A stretch of 64,000 bases of DNA from Tsuneonella aeria (lineage in GTDB: Bacteria; Pseudomonadota; Alphaproteobacteria; Sphingomonadales; Sphingomonadaceae), in contig NZ_WTZA01000001.1 in NCBI RefSeq assembly GCF_009827495.1, positions 248,001 to 312,000 of the forward strand, given 5' to 3'. The stretch's first letter is position 1. The number at the start of each line of letters is the position of its first letter. Both the position numbers and the translations under genes were made by a program. The notes beneath the pieces were generated by a model that saw only the letters and a list, made by a program, of their open reading frames with translations, made no database searches and was not told the DNA's origin. Positions 45,200 to 55,640 of this stretch are shown piece after piece.

Positions 45200-46408
45200 T
45201 CAAATCTCCACTCCCAGATGCTCCGCCACTGTGAAGATGTCTTTGTCCCCCCGCCCGCAGAGGTTGGCGAGGATGATCGCGTCGCGGTCCATTTCCTTCG
45301 CGCGCTTGGCGACGGCGGCGATGGCGTGGCTGGGTTCGAGCGCGGGGATGATGCCTTCGGTGCGGCAGAGGAGCTGGAAGGCGTCCAGTGCCTCGTCGTC
45401 GGTGACGGCGGTGTATTCGACCCGGCCGGTGTCCTTGAGCCAGGCGTGCTCGGGGCCGATGCCGGGGTAGTCGAGGCCCGCGCTGATCGAGTGCGCCTCT
45501 GCGATCTGGCCGTCTTCGTCCTGCAACAGATACGTCTTGTTGCCGTGAAGAACGCCCGGCGCACCGCCCGCGAGGCTCGCCGCGTGTTGTTTGTCGAGCC
45601 CGTGCCCCGCCGCCTCGACGCCGAGCATCTTCACACCCACGTCGTCGAGGAAGGGGTGGAACAGGCCGATCGCGTTTGAGCCGCCGCCGATGGCCGCGAC
45701 CAGCAGGTCGGGCAGGCGGCCGGTGCGCTCAAGCATCTGCGCGCGCGCTTCCTTGCCGATCACCGATTGGAAATCGCGCACCAGCTCGGGGTAGGGATGC
45801 GGGCCGGCGGCGGTCCCGATGATGTAGAACGTGTCCTCCACGTGCGCGACCCAGTGGCGCAGCGCCTCGTTCATCGCGTCCTTCAGCGTCGCCGCGCCGC
45901 TGGTAACTGGCACCACATCGGCACCCAGAAGCTTCATGCGGAAGACGTTGGGCTGCTGACGCGCGACATCGGTAGCGCCCATGAAGATCGTGCAGGGGAG
46001 GCCGAACCGCGCGCAGACGGTCGCGGTGGCGACGCCGTGCTGGCCCGCGCCGGTCTCCGCGATGATCTTCTGCTTGCCCATGCGGATCGCGAGGAGGATC
46101 TGGCCGATGCAGTTGTTAATCTTGTGCGCGCCGGTGTGGTTGAGCTCGTCGCGCTTGAACCACACTTGCGCGCCGCCAAGCGCTTCGGTCAGGCGCTCGG
46201 CGAAATAGAGCGGGCTGGGCCGTCCGACATAATGTTCGAGCAGATCCTGGAACTGCGCCTCGAACGACGGATCGGCCTGCGCGGCGCGGTATGAGGTCTC
46301 GAGCTCGAGGATCAGCGGCATCAGCGTCTCGGCGACATAGCGTCCGCCGTAATCGCCGAAATGCCCGCGTTCGTCCGGCATCGCGCGGAAGGAATTGGGT
46401 GTGTTCAT
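45200..46408 (-). CDS. trpB: Tryptophan synthase, beta subunit
   Basis: TrpB makes tryptophan from indole and serine with pyridoxal phosphate. The 402-residue product has [11 protein letters not shown], the PLP-binding Lys96 in [33 protein letters not shown] and [15 protein letters not shown]. Its ATG overlaps the trpF stop by four bases, so trpF and trpB are translationally coupled. The usual partner trpA is 456 bases further on because of the DUF559 insertion. Confidence 0.97.
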   Translation of the reverse strand: MNTPNSFRAMPDERGHFGDYGGRYVAETLMPLILELETSYRAAQADPSFEAQFQDLLEHYVGRPSPLYFAERLTEALGGAQVWFKRDELNHTGAHKINNCIGQILLAIRMGKQKIIAETGAGQHGVATATVCARFGLPCTIFMGATDVARQQPNVFRMKLLGADVVPVTSGAATLKDAMNEALRHWVAHVEDTFYIIGTAAGPHPYPELVRDFQSVIGKEARAQMLERTGRLPDLLVAAIGGGSNAIGLFHPFLDDVGVKMLGVEAAGHGLDKQHAASLAGGAPGVLHGNKTYLLQDEDGQIAEAHSISAGLDYPGIGPEHAWLKDTGRVEYTAVTDDEALDAFQLLCRTEGIIPALEPSHAIAAVAKRAKEMDRDAIILANLCGRGDKDIFTVAEHLGVEI

Positions 46409-47040
46409 GCCTGCCGTGCCGCCTGGACGAAGGCGCGGATTCTGTCCACATCCTTGACGCCAGGGGCGCTTTCAAGGCCGCTCGATGCATCGACCAGCGG
46501 CGCGCCGGTCTGGCGAATGGCATCGGCGACATTGTCGGGCGTCAGGCCGCCGGCGAGGCCCCACGCCAGTTCGTGTCGGTGCGCCGCGAGGAGCGACCAG
46601 TCGATCGCGAGGCCGTTGCCACCCGGCAGCGCGCCCTTCGCCGAATCGTACAGCACCCTGTCGACCGCGCCGCGAAACTTGAGCGCGGATTCAAGGGAGC
46701 CTGCATCGCGCACCCCGTAGGCCTTCCAGACTTCCTGTGGCATCGCGCCTTTCAACAGGGCGAGCCACTCCGGCGTTTCACCGCCGTGGAACTGCACCAC
46801 GTCCGGCTTGACCGCGTCGACCGCCTGGGCGGTAGGAACCGGCTGTTCGTTCACCAGCAGCAGGACCACCTTTGTCGTCATCGGTACGCGCGCCCGCAGC
46901 CGGGCCGCCTGGTCCAGGGTCACGTGACGCGGGGACGGGGCGAAATGGACCAGGCCGATGTAATCGGCGCCAGCGTCAACGGCGGCATCGACGGTTTCGG
47001 GCGTGGAAAGCCCGCACACCTTGACGAGGGTATTTGTCAT
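46405..47040 (-). CDS. trpF: Phosphoribosylanthranilate isomerase
   Basis: TrpF isomerises phosphoribosylanthranilate, the third step of tryptophan synthesis. The 211-residue barrel begins [21 protein letters not shown] and contains [13 protein letters not shown] and [14 protein letters not shown]. The ATG at 47040 was chosen over one four codons upstream because [10 protein letters not shown] is the normal start. It lies 44 bases after pyrF and overlaps trpB by four bases. Confidence 0.94.
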   Translation of the reverse strand: MTNTLVKVCGLSTPETVDAAVDAGADYIGLVHFAPSPRHVTLDQAARLRARVPMTTKVVLLLVNEQPVPTAQAVDAVKPDVVQFHGGETPEWLALLKGAMPQEVWKAYGVRDAGSLESALKFRGAVDRVLYDSAKGALPGGNGLAIDWSLLAAHRHELAWGLAGGLTPDNVADAIRQTGAPLVDASSGLESAPGVKDVDRIRAFVQAARQA

Positions 47041-47084
47041 GCGCGCGGCCATACGGCAGCCCGCCGAAAGTGCAAACGAAGCGT

Positions 47085-47759
47085 TTAGAGTGTCGCTTCG
47101 ACGGCGCGCGCCGCGGCGAGCGGATCCGCCGCGCGGCTGATTGGCCGGCCCACCACCAGCACACTGGCACCATCGTCACGCGCCTTGCGCGGGGTCACGA
47201 CGCGTTTCTGATCGGCCACATGGTTGTCCGCCAGGCGCAGGCCCGGCACGACGAGAAACCCGTCCTTCCACTGTCGATGGACAGCGGCGACTTCCTGCCC
47301 GGAGCAAACAATCCCGTCGAGCCCGGCGGTTTCCGCCAGTTCCGCCAGGCGCATGACCTGGTCGTGCGCAGAGCCTGCAATGCCGGTACGCTGCAGATCG
47401 CGCTCGTCGAGGCTGGTGAGCAATGTTACCGCGACCACGCGCGTTGCCTGGCCCGCGGCCGCCTTCGCATCTTCCATCATGGCCCGGCCGCCCGCGGCAT
47501 GCACGGTCACGATCGCGGGCTGCAGCATGTGGATCGCCTGCATCGCGCCGGCCACGGTGTTGGGAATGTCATGCAGCTTGAGGTCGAGGAAGATCGGCAA
47601 GCCCAGCGCCGCGATCTCGTGGACGCCGTGGTGGCCATGGGCGCAAAAGAATTCGAGGCCCAGCTTGAAGCCGCCCACGTGGCCCTTCACCCGCGCGGCG
47701 AGCGCCTTTGCCGCATCGAGTTGCGGCAGGTCGAGCGCGAGATAGACCGGATTGCTCAC
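47085..47759 (-). CDS. pyrF: Orotidine-5'-phosphate decarboxylase
   Basis: PyrF makes UMP, the last step of de novo pyrimidine synthesis. The 224-residue barrel has LALDLPQ near the start, the catalytic FLDLKLHDIPNT (the Lys-Asp pair), TVHAAGGRAMM and VVGRPISRAADP. The ATG overlaps the lapA stop by four bases. The order lapA-pyrF-trpF-trpB is common in alphaproteobacteria. Confidence 0.95.
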   Translation of the reverse strand: MSNPVYLALDLPQLDAAKALAARVKGHVGGFKLGLEFFCAHGHHGVHEIAALGLPIFLDLKLHDIPNTVAGAMQAIHMLQPAIVTVHAAGGRAMMEDAKAAAGQATRVVAVTLLTSLDERDLQRTGIAGSAHDQVMRLAELAETAGLDGIVCSGQEVAAVHRQWKDGFLVVPGLRLADNHVADQKRVVTPRKARDDGASVLVVGRPISRAADPLAAARAVEATL

Positions 47760-48154
47760 TTAAGGATGTCGTCCTTCGGCACGGGGGCGCCGGCAACCGG
47801 CTGATGATCGTCCGCCCGTGGGTAGGGGGGATGCGCCGGAGTGGAATCGCCCGGGACAGTCGCAGGGGGGATCGGCGGGGTCGCCGCCGCCATCGCATGA
47901 TTGCGCGCGGTCGTTTCCAGCAGCGTGATGCGCCGCTTGAGCCGCCAACCGACCGCGCGATGCATCAGCCATGTCGGAACGAAGCCGAGGAGGAAGAACA
48001 CCAGCGCGATCACGGCCACCGGCCATTCGACGAGCAGCGTGTCGCCCGGCATCGGCCAGAAACGCACCGGCACCGGCCGCGTGTAGTTGATCGACATGAA
48101 CATGACGAAGACCGCCGTTACCGCGACCCACCCGATCAAGCGCAATGCCTGCAT
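47756..48154 (-). CDS. lapA: LapA family (DUF1049) membrane protein
   Basis: The 132-residue product has two membrane segments (about residues 5-22 and 45-63, the second VAVIALVFFLLGFVPTWLM) and then a basic helical region RAVGWRLKRRITLLE. The Pro-rich tail is poorly conserved. In E. coli LapA works with LapB in control of lipopolysaccharide synthesis, but no lapB is seen here. It is the probable first gene of the pyrF-trp operon. Confidence 0.8.
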   Translation of the reverse strand: MQALRLIGWVAVTAVFVMFMSINYTRPVPVRFWPMPGDTLLVEWPVAVIALVFFLLGFVPTWLMHRAVGWRLKRRITLLETTARNHAMAAATPPIPPATVPGDSTPAHPPYPRADDHQPVAGAPVPKDDILK

Positions 48155-48264
48155 CCTGTTATCCCCTTGCCCAGCCTGGTTCGCGGTCTCCGGCGTGCCG
48201 GACCACTATATCGTGCAGCGATGATGGACCATCGCGGCGCCGCAGACAAACAATGTCTGCGCGA

Positions 48265-49593
48265 TCAGCTGTCGAACACCCGTGCGAATATCGTGTCCAC
48301 CTGGGCGAAGTGATATGCAAGGTCGAACCGTTCCTCCAGCTGCGCGGCGCTGAGGGCGGAGGTCACTTCCGAATCGGCCTTGAGCAGATCGAGCAGCGAA
48401 AGCGCGCCGTCGCTTTCCCACACCTTCATCGCGTTGCGTTGCACCAGGCGATACGCGTCCTCCCGGCTCACCCCTGCCTGCGTCAGCGCGAGCAGAACGC
48501 GTTGCGAGTGAACGAGGCCACCCATCCGGTCGAGGTTCTTCTGCATCCTGGCCGGATAGACGAGGAGCTTGTCGATCACGCCGGTCAGGCGTGCCAGGGC
48601 GAAATCGAGGGTGATGGTCGCATCCGGGCCGATGAAACGTTCGACCGACGAGTGGCTGATATCGCGTTCGTGCCACAGGGCCACGTTCTCCATGGCGGGC
48701 ACGACCGCGCTGCGGACCATGCGGGCGAGGCCGGTGAGGTTCTCCGTCAGCACGGGATTGCGCTTGTGCGGCATCGCGCTGGAGCCCTTCTGGCCCGGGG
48801 AGAAGTATTCCTCCGCTTCCAGCACTTCGGTGCGCTGCAGGTGGCGCACTTCGATCGCGAGCCGCTCCACCGAGCTTGCAATCACGCCCAGAACCGCGAA
48901 GAACATGGCGTGGCGATCGCGCGGGATCACCTGGGTGCTGATCGGTTCCGCGGTCAGGCCCAGCTTCTCTGCGACATGCGCTTCAACGCGCGGATCGACG
49001 TTCGCAAACGTGCCCACGGCGCCGCTGATGGCGCAAGTCGCGATCTCCGCCCGCGCGGTCTGCAGACGGGCCTTGCACCGGTCGAACTCCGCGTAAGCCT
49101 GCGCGAGCTTCAACCCGAAGGTGACGGGTTCGGCGTGAATCCCGTGGCTGCGACCGATCGTGGGCGTGTACTTGTGTTCCTCTGCGCGCGTCTTGAGCGC
49201 GGCGAGGAGCAGGTCGATGTCTTCGATCAGGATATCGCTCGCGCGCGCCAGTTGCACTGCCAGCGCGGTGTCGAGCACATCGGAGCTGGTCATGCCTTGG
49301 TGCATGAAGCGGGCCCAATCCTCCCCCGAGTGCGCGGCCACCTGTTCGGAGACCCAGGTGAGGAACGCGATCACATCGTGCTTGGTCACCGCCTCGATCG
49401 CATCGATCGCGGGCACGTCGATCGCGGGCTCGGTCGCCCACCACGCCCACAACGCCCGGGCGGCCTCCACCGGCACGACACCGAGCTCGCCGAGCTTCTC
49501 CGTCGCGTGAGCCTCGATCTCGAACCAGATGCGGAATCGCGATTCCGCTTCCCAGATCGCGGACATGGCGGGGCGGGAATAGCGGGGGACCAT
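48265..49593 (-). CDS. purB: Adenylosuccinate lyase
   Basis: PurB acts twice in purine synthesis: on SAICAR and on adenylosuccinate. The 442-residue product begins MVPRYSRPAMSAIWEAESRF and has MTSSDVLDTALAVQL, TIGRSHGIHAEP and the fumarase-superfamily signature GSSAMPHKRNP. The ATG at 49593 has GGAG six bases upstream; an extra ATG directly before it is an alternative, and earlier in-frame starts lack homology. About 110 bases separate it from lapA. Confidence 0.95.
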   Translation of the reverse strand: MVPRYSRPAMSAIWEAESRFRIWFEIEAHATEKLGELGVVPVEAARALWAWWATEPAIDVPAIDAIEAVTKHDVIAFLTWVSEQVAAHSGEDWARFMHQGMTSSDVLDTALAVQLARASDILIEDIDLLLAALKTRAEEHKYTPTIGRSHGIHAEPVTFGLKLAQAYAEFDRCKARLQTARAEIATCAISGAVGTFANVDPRVEAHVAEKLGLTAEPISTQVIPRDRHAMFFAVLGVIASSVERLAIEVRHLQRTEVLEAEEYFSPGQKGSSAMPHKRNPVLTENLTGLARMVRSAVVPAMENVALWHERDISHSSVERFIGPDATITLDFALARLTGVIDKLLVYPARMQKNLDRMGGLVHSQRVLLALTQAGVSREDAYRLVQRNAMKVWESDGALSLLDLLKADSEVTSALSAAQLEERFDLAYHFAQVDTIFARVFDS

Positions 49594-49659
49594 CATCGAC
49601 TCCGGTTTGTGTGACGCGGTGGCGGCTAGGGCGCCCGCCACGGCAACGCAACCCATCGG

Positions 49660-51555
49660 TCAATCAGACCTGACGACCGAGGCCACCCTGTCTGCAACGA
49701 TGTTCGCGGAGTATGCCGTCACGTGATCGCCGTCATGGTAATAGAGGCGGTCTCCGTCGAGGATCGGGCACTTGTCTCCGCGACATAGCAGTTGCGCCGT
49801 GTCGATGTACGTGACGCCCGGCGTCTCCGCGGCGAACGCGCGGAGGATCGCGTTCATTTTCGCCCCTTCGGCATACGAGCGGTCAAATATCGTCGGGCAC
49901 GTGACGTTGCGATACGCCCTGCATCGCAGAAGCCCGTCCGCCATCTGCGGCGCACTCGCCCTCGCACCCGGGGTGTTGCCGAGGATGATCAGCCGGGTCC
50001 CGGCCGGGAGGGTGCGCCTGACCTGTTCAAGCTGGCTGCGGAGCACGGGTTCGGCGGGGCCGCTGCCGGACCCGAGCGGTCTGGCATCAGCGTTTGCAAA
50101 CAGCTCGCTTTCCCATCTTTGTGCCCAGATGACCACCGGGACGGACCGCTCCGCAACAAGCCTTTGCATGGCATCGTACTGATCGATGCACGGCTGGCGC
50201 TCCTCCCCGCTCTGCCAGCTGCTTATGTCGGGGAGCGCGATACAGGCGTTTTCTCCCAGCAGCGCCCCGCGGCCCAGGCGGGTCTGAAGCGCGTTCTCGT
50301 ACTGCCTGGCGTGACTGTCGCCATAGAGCACGAAGGCGAGCTTCCCTGCCGGGATGGCGCGGCTGGCGAGCCCGCCCGGGTACACGGCATCGAATCGCCG
50401 TGCATCGGGTCCGGAGCGGGGTTCCAGTATCGCCAGATGGCCGGCCACGCCGAGGCCGATGGCCGCGAGCAGGCCGGCGGAGCAGAAGGCGATAAGCGTG
50501 GTGCGCGATTTGAGGAACTGCTTGCGCCGGACGGGTTGCTCGATCCACTTGTACGAGACAGCGGCCAGGACGGTCGACATCGCGATCGTCGCCGCCAGCA
50601 CGCCCCGGGAAGGCGCCCCGAACGTGGTATAGAAGACGAAGGCGAGCAGAACCTGATGCCACAGGTACAGCCCGTACGAGATGAGGCCGATGAGGACGAA
50701 AGGCCGCCAGCCGAGGATCTGCGCCGCGATCGATCCCGTGGTGGCGTATCGGACCACCAGAGCGGTGCCCACCACCGGTAACAGGAATGCCACTCCCGGA
50801 ACCGGCGTATCCGGACCGATGACAACCATGCCTGTGACGATGAGGGCGATCCCGGCGAGACCGGGCAATTGTCGGGTCTTCAAAACCGGCGGCAAGACTG
50901 CGCACACGGCGCCCGCCAGCAATTCCCAGGCTCGGGTCGGCAGCAGGTTGAATGCAAAACGCGGCGAGGTTTCGGCGAGAACGAGCGCGAGCGCGAAGCT
51001 GGCGAACAGGATGCCGGCGATCGTCGGCAGGATCGCGCGGGGCCGGAACCGGATCAGAGCCAGCAAGAGCACCGGGTAGATGAAGTAGAACTGCTCTTCG
51101 ACCGACAGGCTCCATCCGTGAATGAGCGGCTCGAAGCCTTCCTCTCCGCCGAAGTAGTCGTTCTGCAGGGCGAACAGCATGTTGGATGCGAACAGGGCGG
51201 TCGCGGCCACCGCCTGCGAGTAATGCCTGAAGTCGAGCGGTACGAAGAGGTACCACGCGCCGACCAGCCCTGCGATCAGGATCGGAAACAGCGCCGGCAG
51301 AATTCGCCGCGCACGTCGTTCGTAAAAGGCCGCGAAATGGCCGGGCCGGGACGCATCCCGCATCAGGATCGCCGTTATGAGGTAACCGCTGATGACGAAG
51401 AAAACATCGACGCCGACGAAGCCGCCGGTGAACCAGAACAGGTCTGCGTGAAACAGCACAACCGGAACGACCGCAAGCGCGCGTAGCCCGTCGATCTCTG
51501 GGCGGTGACCCAAAGCCGGGTTGACCCCCGTATCCCTAATCCCCGCCTGCAGCAT
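49660..51555 (-). CDS. Acyltransferase family 3 membrane protein with SGNH domain
   Basis: The product (631 residues from ATG 51555; a GTG at 51585 is also possible and neither has a clear ribosome-binding site) has an N-terminal acyltransferase-3 region with about 10-11 membrane segments, including IDGLRALAVVPVVLFHADLF, GFVGVDVFFVISGYLIT and HGWSLSVEEQFYFIYP. A C-terminal periplasmic SGNH hydrolase-type domain has FVLYGDSHARQYENAL and, near the end, the catalytic pair in DGDHVTAYSANIVADR. OafA-type proteins of this layout O-acetylate lipopolysaccharide or other envelope glycans. The acceptor is unknown. Confidence 0.88.
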   Translation of the reverse strand: MLQAGIRDTGVNPALGHRPEIDGLRALAVVPVVLFHADLFWFTGGFVGVDVFFVISGYLITAILMRDASRPGHFAAFYERRARRILPALFPILIAGLVGAWYLFVPLDFRHYSQAVAATALFASNMLFALQNDYFGGEEGFEPLIHGWSLSVEEQFYFIYPVLLLALIRFRPRAILPTIAGILFASFALALVLAETSPRFAFNLLPTRAWELLAGAVCAVLPPVLKTRQLPGLAGIALIVTGMVVIGPDTPVPGVAFLLPVVGTALVVRYATTGSIAAQILGWRPFVLIGLISYGLYLWHQVLLAFVFYTTFGAPSRGVLAATIAMSTVLAAVSYKWIEQPVRRKQFLKSRTTLIAFCSAGLLAAIGLGVAGHLAILEPRSGPDARRFDAVYPGGLASRAIPAGKLAFVLYGDSHARQYENALQTRLGRGALLGENACIALPDISSWQSGEERQPCIDQYDAMQRLVAERSVPVVIWAQRWESELFANADARPLGSGSGPAEPVLRSQLEQVRRTLPAGTRLIILGNTPGARASAPQMADGLLRCRAYRNVTCPTIFDRSYAEGAKMNAILRAFAAETPGVTYIDTAQLLCRGDKCPILDGDRLYYHDGDHVTAYSANIVADRVASVVRSD

Positions 51556-51655
51556 TGGGCGGGCCGCTAGGGCATCGCCTCGCACCGCACAAGAACCCAG
51601 CGCGGCGGGAGTAATCGGTCGCCTCGCCGGCCTGCGTCTCTGATCCAGGTCCGTC

Positions 51656-52369
51656 TCAGATGAGGCCCCTGGCTTTCAGGCTGACATGGCCTTCGCGCCC
51701 CACGATCACGTGGTCGTGGACAACGATGCCCAGCAGGCGCGCGGCCTCGGCGATGCGGCGCGTGATGTCGATGTCGGCGCGGCTGGGTTCGGGATTGCCA
51801 CTCGGGTGGTTGTGGACCAGAATCATGGCCGTGGCGCCGACGTCCAGCGCCTTGCGGACGACTTCGCGCGGATGGATTGCCGCTTCGTCGATCGACCCGT
51901 CGCCAACGTGATGATCCACGATCAGGCGGTTGCGCGTGTCGAGATAAAGGACCCGTACCCTCTCGACCGTGAGGTGCGCCATGTCGATGGTGAGGTAGTC
52001 GATCAGGGCCAGCCAGCTGCCAAGCACCGGCTTGTCCTGGACGGCGCCCCGCGCCATCCTGCGCGCCGCCAGTGCCACGGCTTTGAGCACGGCCGCGCCT
52101 GTCTCGCCCATGCCGCCGACCTGCCTCAACGCGCCGGTTTCCGCGTTCAACACGGCGTTGAGCGAACCGAAGCGTGCCAGCAGTGCCTTCGCGAGCGGTT
52201 TGGTATCGCCGCGCGGGTTCGCGGCGAACAACAGGTATTCGAGCACTTCGTAATCGGCGAGCGCCTCCGCCCCGCCGCTGAGCATACGCTGGCGGAGGCG
52301 CGCGCGATGCCCTGTCGCCTGCGTGGCGCCCCCCGCCTTTTCAGCTTGCGGCAACGTTACCCCCGGCAT
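51656..52369 (-). CDS. radC: RadC family JAB/MPN metal-binding protein
   Basis: The 237-residue product has the N-terminal helical region (HRARLRQRMLSGGAEALADYEVLEYLLF) and the JAMM-type motif VHNHPSGNPEPSRADIDITRRI. The DNA-repair role once assigned to RadC is doubtful; the family is now viewed as metal-binding and of unclear function. The ATG at 52369 was chosen; the frame is open further upstream but overlaps the divergent ydbH gene. Confidence 0.9.
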   Translation of the reverse strand: MPGVTLPQAEKAGGATQATGHRARLRQRMLSGGAEALADYEVLEYLLFAANPRGDTKPLAKALLARFGSLNAVLNAETGALRQVGGMGETGAAVLKAVALAARRMARGAVQDKPVLGSWLALIDYLTIDMAHLTVERVRVLYLDTRNRLIVDHHVGDGSIDEAAIHPREVVRKALDVGATAMILVHNHPSGNPEPSRADIDITRRIAEAARLLGIVVHDHVIVGREGHVSLKARGLI

Positions 52370-52424
52370 GTCCTGACACCACAATCCATTGCCTATCAGC
52401 GATAAGGTGCGCAAGTGGGGGGGG

Positions 52425-55400
52425 ATGGTCGGAAGGGACGAAGAATCCGGGGAGGCAGCGGGGGCAGTGTCCGCAATGCCCCGCCGCCGTGTGTGGGCCC
52501 GGGTCGTCGCCGGCCTGCTGATCCTGCTGATCGCCCTCGCGGGCGCGGCCTGGCTCTCGCGCGAGCGGATCGCAGGCAACCTGATCGAGCGGCAACTCCG
52601 CACTCTCGACATTCCGGCGACCTACAGGATCGAGACGATCGGTCCCGACCGGCAGGTCCTGACAGATATCGTGGTGGGCGACCCCGCCGCCCCGGACTTG
52701 ACGGTGGAGCGCGCCGAAGTCGCGGTCATCTTTCGCCTGGGGACGCCGCGCATCGGGCGGATTACCCTACACAGGCCCAGGCTGTTCGGAACATTGCGGG
52801 GCGGCAAGCCCAGTTTCGGCACGCTTGACAAGGTCCTGCTGCGCGACACCGGTCAGCCGCCGGGCTTGCCGAAGCTGGATGTGCGCCTGATCGACGGGCG
52901 TGCACTCATTGAAAGCGACATGGGCCCGATCGGGGTGAAGATCGACGGGGCAGGGCGGATCGATGACGGGTTTGCCGGGGTGCTGGCCGCGACGATGCCG
53001 CGCCTCAACCGTGCCGATTGCTCGCTGTCAGGCCTCACCCTCTATGGCCGGATCGCCACTGATGACGGCAAGCCTTCTTTCGAAGGGCCCATGCGCGCGG
53101 GGAATGGCGAATGCGCAGGCATGGCCATGCGCAACGTGGTGGCGGAGCTCGACCTTGCCGGCGATGCCGATCTGTCCGGGGTAGAGGGAAAGGCGGTCAT
53201 CCAGACCGGTCTGCTGCAAACGGGCGCGACGATGTCTAACGGCCTCACTGGCCAGGTTCGCGCGTCCTGGCGGCGGGACGCGCTCACCGCTGAATATACC
53301 CTGGCGGCGCGCGGTGTGCGGAACCCGCAGGCGAGTGCCGCTCTGGTTACCGCGGACGGCATTCTTCGCGCCCGGCAGTCGTTCGGTTCAGTCGAGGCGC
53401 GCGCGGATCTGGAAGGCAACGGCTTGCGGCTCGGCAGCGGTCTCGATCGCCTGCTGGCGGATACCGCGCAGTCCACGGACGATACCTTGCTGGCACCCCT
53501 GGTGCGCCAGGCGCGCGCGGCGCTTTCCCGCGAGGAACGGGCGAGCCGCGCCATCGCAACCGTTTCGTTCCGCAAGACCGATCGGGGCGGCAGCCTCGTC
53601 GTCCCCAGCGCGACATTGCGCGGCCGCAGCGGGGCGACGCTGCTGGCGCTCAGCCAGGTGCACGTCCGGCTTGCGAGCGGTCAGGCCGCGCGCTTGTCCG
53701 GCAACCTCGCGACCGGCGGCGCAGGCCTGCCACGGATCGCTGGCCGGATGGAGCGCGCGTCGTCCGGCGCGGCGGTTCTCCGCCTGCGGATGGCGCCGTA
53801 CAGCGCCGGCAGCAGCGCATTGGCGATCCCCGAACTGGTGGTCGCTCAACGCCGCGACGGATCGCTGGACTTCGAAGGGCGCGCACAGGCGAGCGGCCCG
53901 CTTCCGGGCGGTTCGACCCGGAACCTGCAGCTGCCGCTCGATGGCACATGGTCCGCGCGGGCGGGTCTTTCCCTATGGCCGACGTGCACGCGGGTCGCGT
54001 TCGACCGGCTCGCCATCGCGTCTCTGATGCTGGACCGCCGTGCCGTCACGCTTTGCCCGTCCAAAGGGCAACCGATCCTTCGCCAAACCCCGTCGGGAAT
54101 TCGCCTCGCTGCCGGCGCGCCGTCGCTCGACCTTTCCGGCCGTCTCGCCGAGACGCCGATACGCCTGCGCAGCGGGCCCGTCGGTTTCGCCTACCCCGGC
54201 GCGTTGAGTGCGCGCGCGGTGGACGTCGCGCTCGGCCCCGTTGCGACTGCGAGCACGTTCCGAATCTCCAACCTCACGGCGACGTTCGGCAGGGAGATCG
54301 GCGGCACATTCGCCGATGCCGACGTGCGCCTTTTCGCCGTGCCGCTCGACTTGCGCGAGGCATCGGGCAACTGGCGCTATTCGGGCGGCGTCCTGCGCCT
54401 TGCCGAAGGGCGGTTCCGGCTGGTGGACCGGCAGGCGGAGCCGCGCTTCAATCCGCTGGTCTCGCAGAAAGCGACGCTGACCTTGCGGGACAACGTCATC
54501 AACGCGAATGCATCGTTGCGTGAACCGGAAACGCAACGCATCGTCACCGAAGCGGCGATCGTCCACAATCTTGCGAGCGGTGCAGGTCACGCGGACCTGG
54601 CCGTTCCCGGCCTGCTGTTCGACCGCGCCCTGCAGCCCGCCGCCCTGTTCCCCCGCGCGCGCGGCGTGATCGCAAACACCATGGGGACTGTGACCGGCAC
54701 GGGGCGGATCGACTGGAACGCGGCCGGCGTCACCAGCCGGGGCCGTTTCAGCAGCGAATCGCTCGATTTTGCAGCGGCGTTCGGACCGGTGAAGGGAGCT
54801 CGCGGAACGATCGAGTTCAGCGACCTGCTCGGCCTGACGACAGCGCCGAACCAGCGGATCGCGATCGGTTCCGTCAACCCCGGCATCGAGGTGACCGAGG
54901 GCGAGCTTGTCTTCGCACTTAGAGGCGGACAATTTCTGTCTGTTGAAGGTGCAACCTGGCCGTTCATGGGCGGGACGCTGACCTTGCGGTCCACATCGCT
55001 CAACCTCGGGATGAGCGAGGAGCGGCACTATATCTTCGAGATCGAAGGGCTGGACGCCGCCCGCTTCGTGGATCACCTGGACCTCAAGAACATCGCCGCC
55101 ACCGGCATCTTCGACGGCACCCTGCCAGTCGTGTTCGACAGCCAGGGCAACGGCCGCATCCAGGGTGGGCTGCTGATAGCGCGCCCGCCGGGCGGCAACA
55201 TTTCCTATGTCGGAGAACTCAACCGCCGCGACCTGGGCACGATGGCGAATTTCGCATTCGACGCGCTGCGCTCGCTCGATTACCGGCAGATGTCGCTCGC
55301 CATGGACGGCAACCTTACCGGCGAGATCGTGACACGCGTCCGCTTCGACGGCGTCAAGCAAGGGGCAAGGGCCCGGCGCAATTTCCTGACCAGGCGGTTC

Positions 55401-55640
55401 GAATCCCTGCCGATCCGCTTCAACGTCACCGTTCGCGCGCCGTTCTACCAGCTGATCACGTCAATCAAGTCGATGTACGATCCGGCATCGGTGCGCGATC
55501 CCCGATCCCTCGGCCTGCTCACCGACGACGGCCGCATGCTCCGCCGATCTGTCACGCCGCCGGCACCCGACATTGCGCCGGACGATCTCATACCCGACCA
55601 ACCGCCCGTTCAGACCCTCGAAAGCGAGAATTTGCCATGA
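52425..55640 (+). CDS. ydbH: YdbH family AsmA-like intermembrane lipid protein
   Basis: YdbH is one of the AsmA-like proteins (with TamB and YhdP) implicated in moving phospholipid across the periplasm. The 1071-residue product has one N-terminal membrane anchor (VVAGLLILLIALAGAAW) followed by an almost wholly beta-rich body and the C-terminal region with MGGTLTLRSTSLNL, LDAARFVDHLDLKN and PIRFNVTVRAPFYQLI. The start at ATG 52425 follows GGGG; a TTG at 52389 and an ATG at 52476 are alternatives. It is followed with a four-base overlap by ynbE and then ydbL, as in E. coli. Confidence 0.85.
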   Translation: MVGRDEESGEAAGAVSAMPRRRVWARVVAGLLILLIALAGAAWLSRERIAGNLIERQLRTLDIPATYRIETIGPDRQVLTDIVVGDPAAPDLTVERAEVAVIFRLGTPRIGRITLHRPRLFGTLRGGKPSFGTLDKVLLRDTGQPPGLPKLDVRLIDGRALIESDMGPIGVKIDGAGRIDDGFAGVLAATMPRLNRADCSLSGLTLYGRIATDDGKPSFEGPMRAGNGECAGMAMRNVVAELDLAGDADLSGVEGKAVIQTGLLQTGATMSNGLTGQVRASWRRDALTAEYTLAARGVRNPQASAALVTADGILRARQSFGSVEARADLEGNGLRLGSGLDRLLADTAQSTDDTLLAPLVRQARAALSREERASRAIATVSFRKTDRGGSLVVPSATLRGRSGATLLALSQVHVRLASGQAARLSGNLATGGAGLPRIAGRMERASSGAAVLRLRMAPYSAGSSALAIPELVVAQRRDGSLDFEGRAQASGPLPGGSTRNLQLPLDGTWSARAGLSLWPTCTRVAFDRLAIASLMLDRRAVTLCPSKGQPILRQTPSGIRLAAGAPSLDLSGRLAETPIRLRSGPVGFAYPGALSARAVDVALGPVATASTFRISNLTATFGREIGGTFADADVRLFAVPLDLREASGNWRYSGGVLRLAEGRFRLVDRQAEPRFNPLVSQKATLTLRDNVINANASLREPETQRIVTEAAIVHNLASGAGHADLAVPGLLFDRALQPAALFPRARGVIANTMGTVTGTGRIDWNAAGVTSRGRFSSESLDFAAAFGPVKGARGTIEFSDLLGLTTAPNQRIAIGSVNPGIEVTEGELVFALRGGQFLSVEGATWPFMGGTLTLRSTSLNLGMSEERHYIFEIEGLDAARFVDHLDLKNIAATGIFDGTLPVVFDSQGNGRIQGGLLIARPPGGNISYVGELNRRDLGTMANFAFDALRSLDYRQMSLAMDGNLTGEIVTRVRFDGVKQGARARRNFLTRRFESLPIRFNVTVRAPFYQLITSIKSMYDPASVRDPRSLGLLTDDGRMLRRSVTPPAPDIAPDDLIPDQPPVQTLESENLP

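Noticed and set aside
47760..48264. A trp leader peptide or attenuator in front of the operon
   Set aside because: No short frame with tandem Trp codons and no terminator/antiterminator pair was seen upstream of lapA or trpF.
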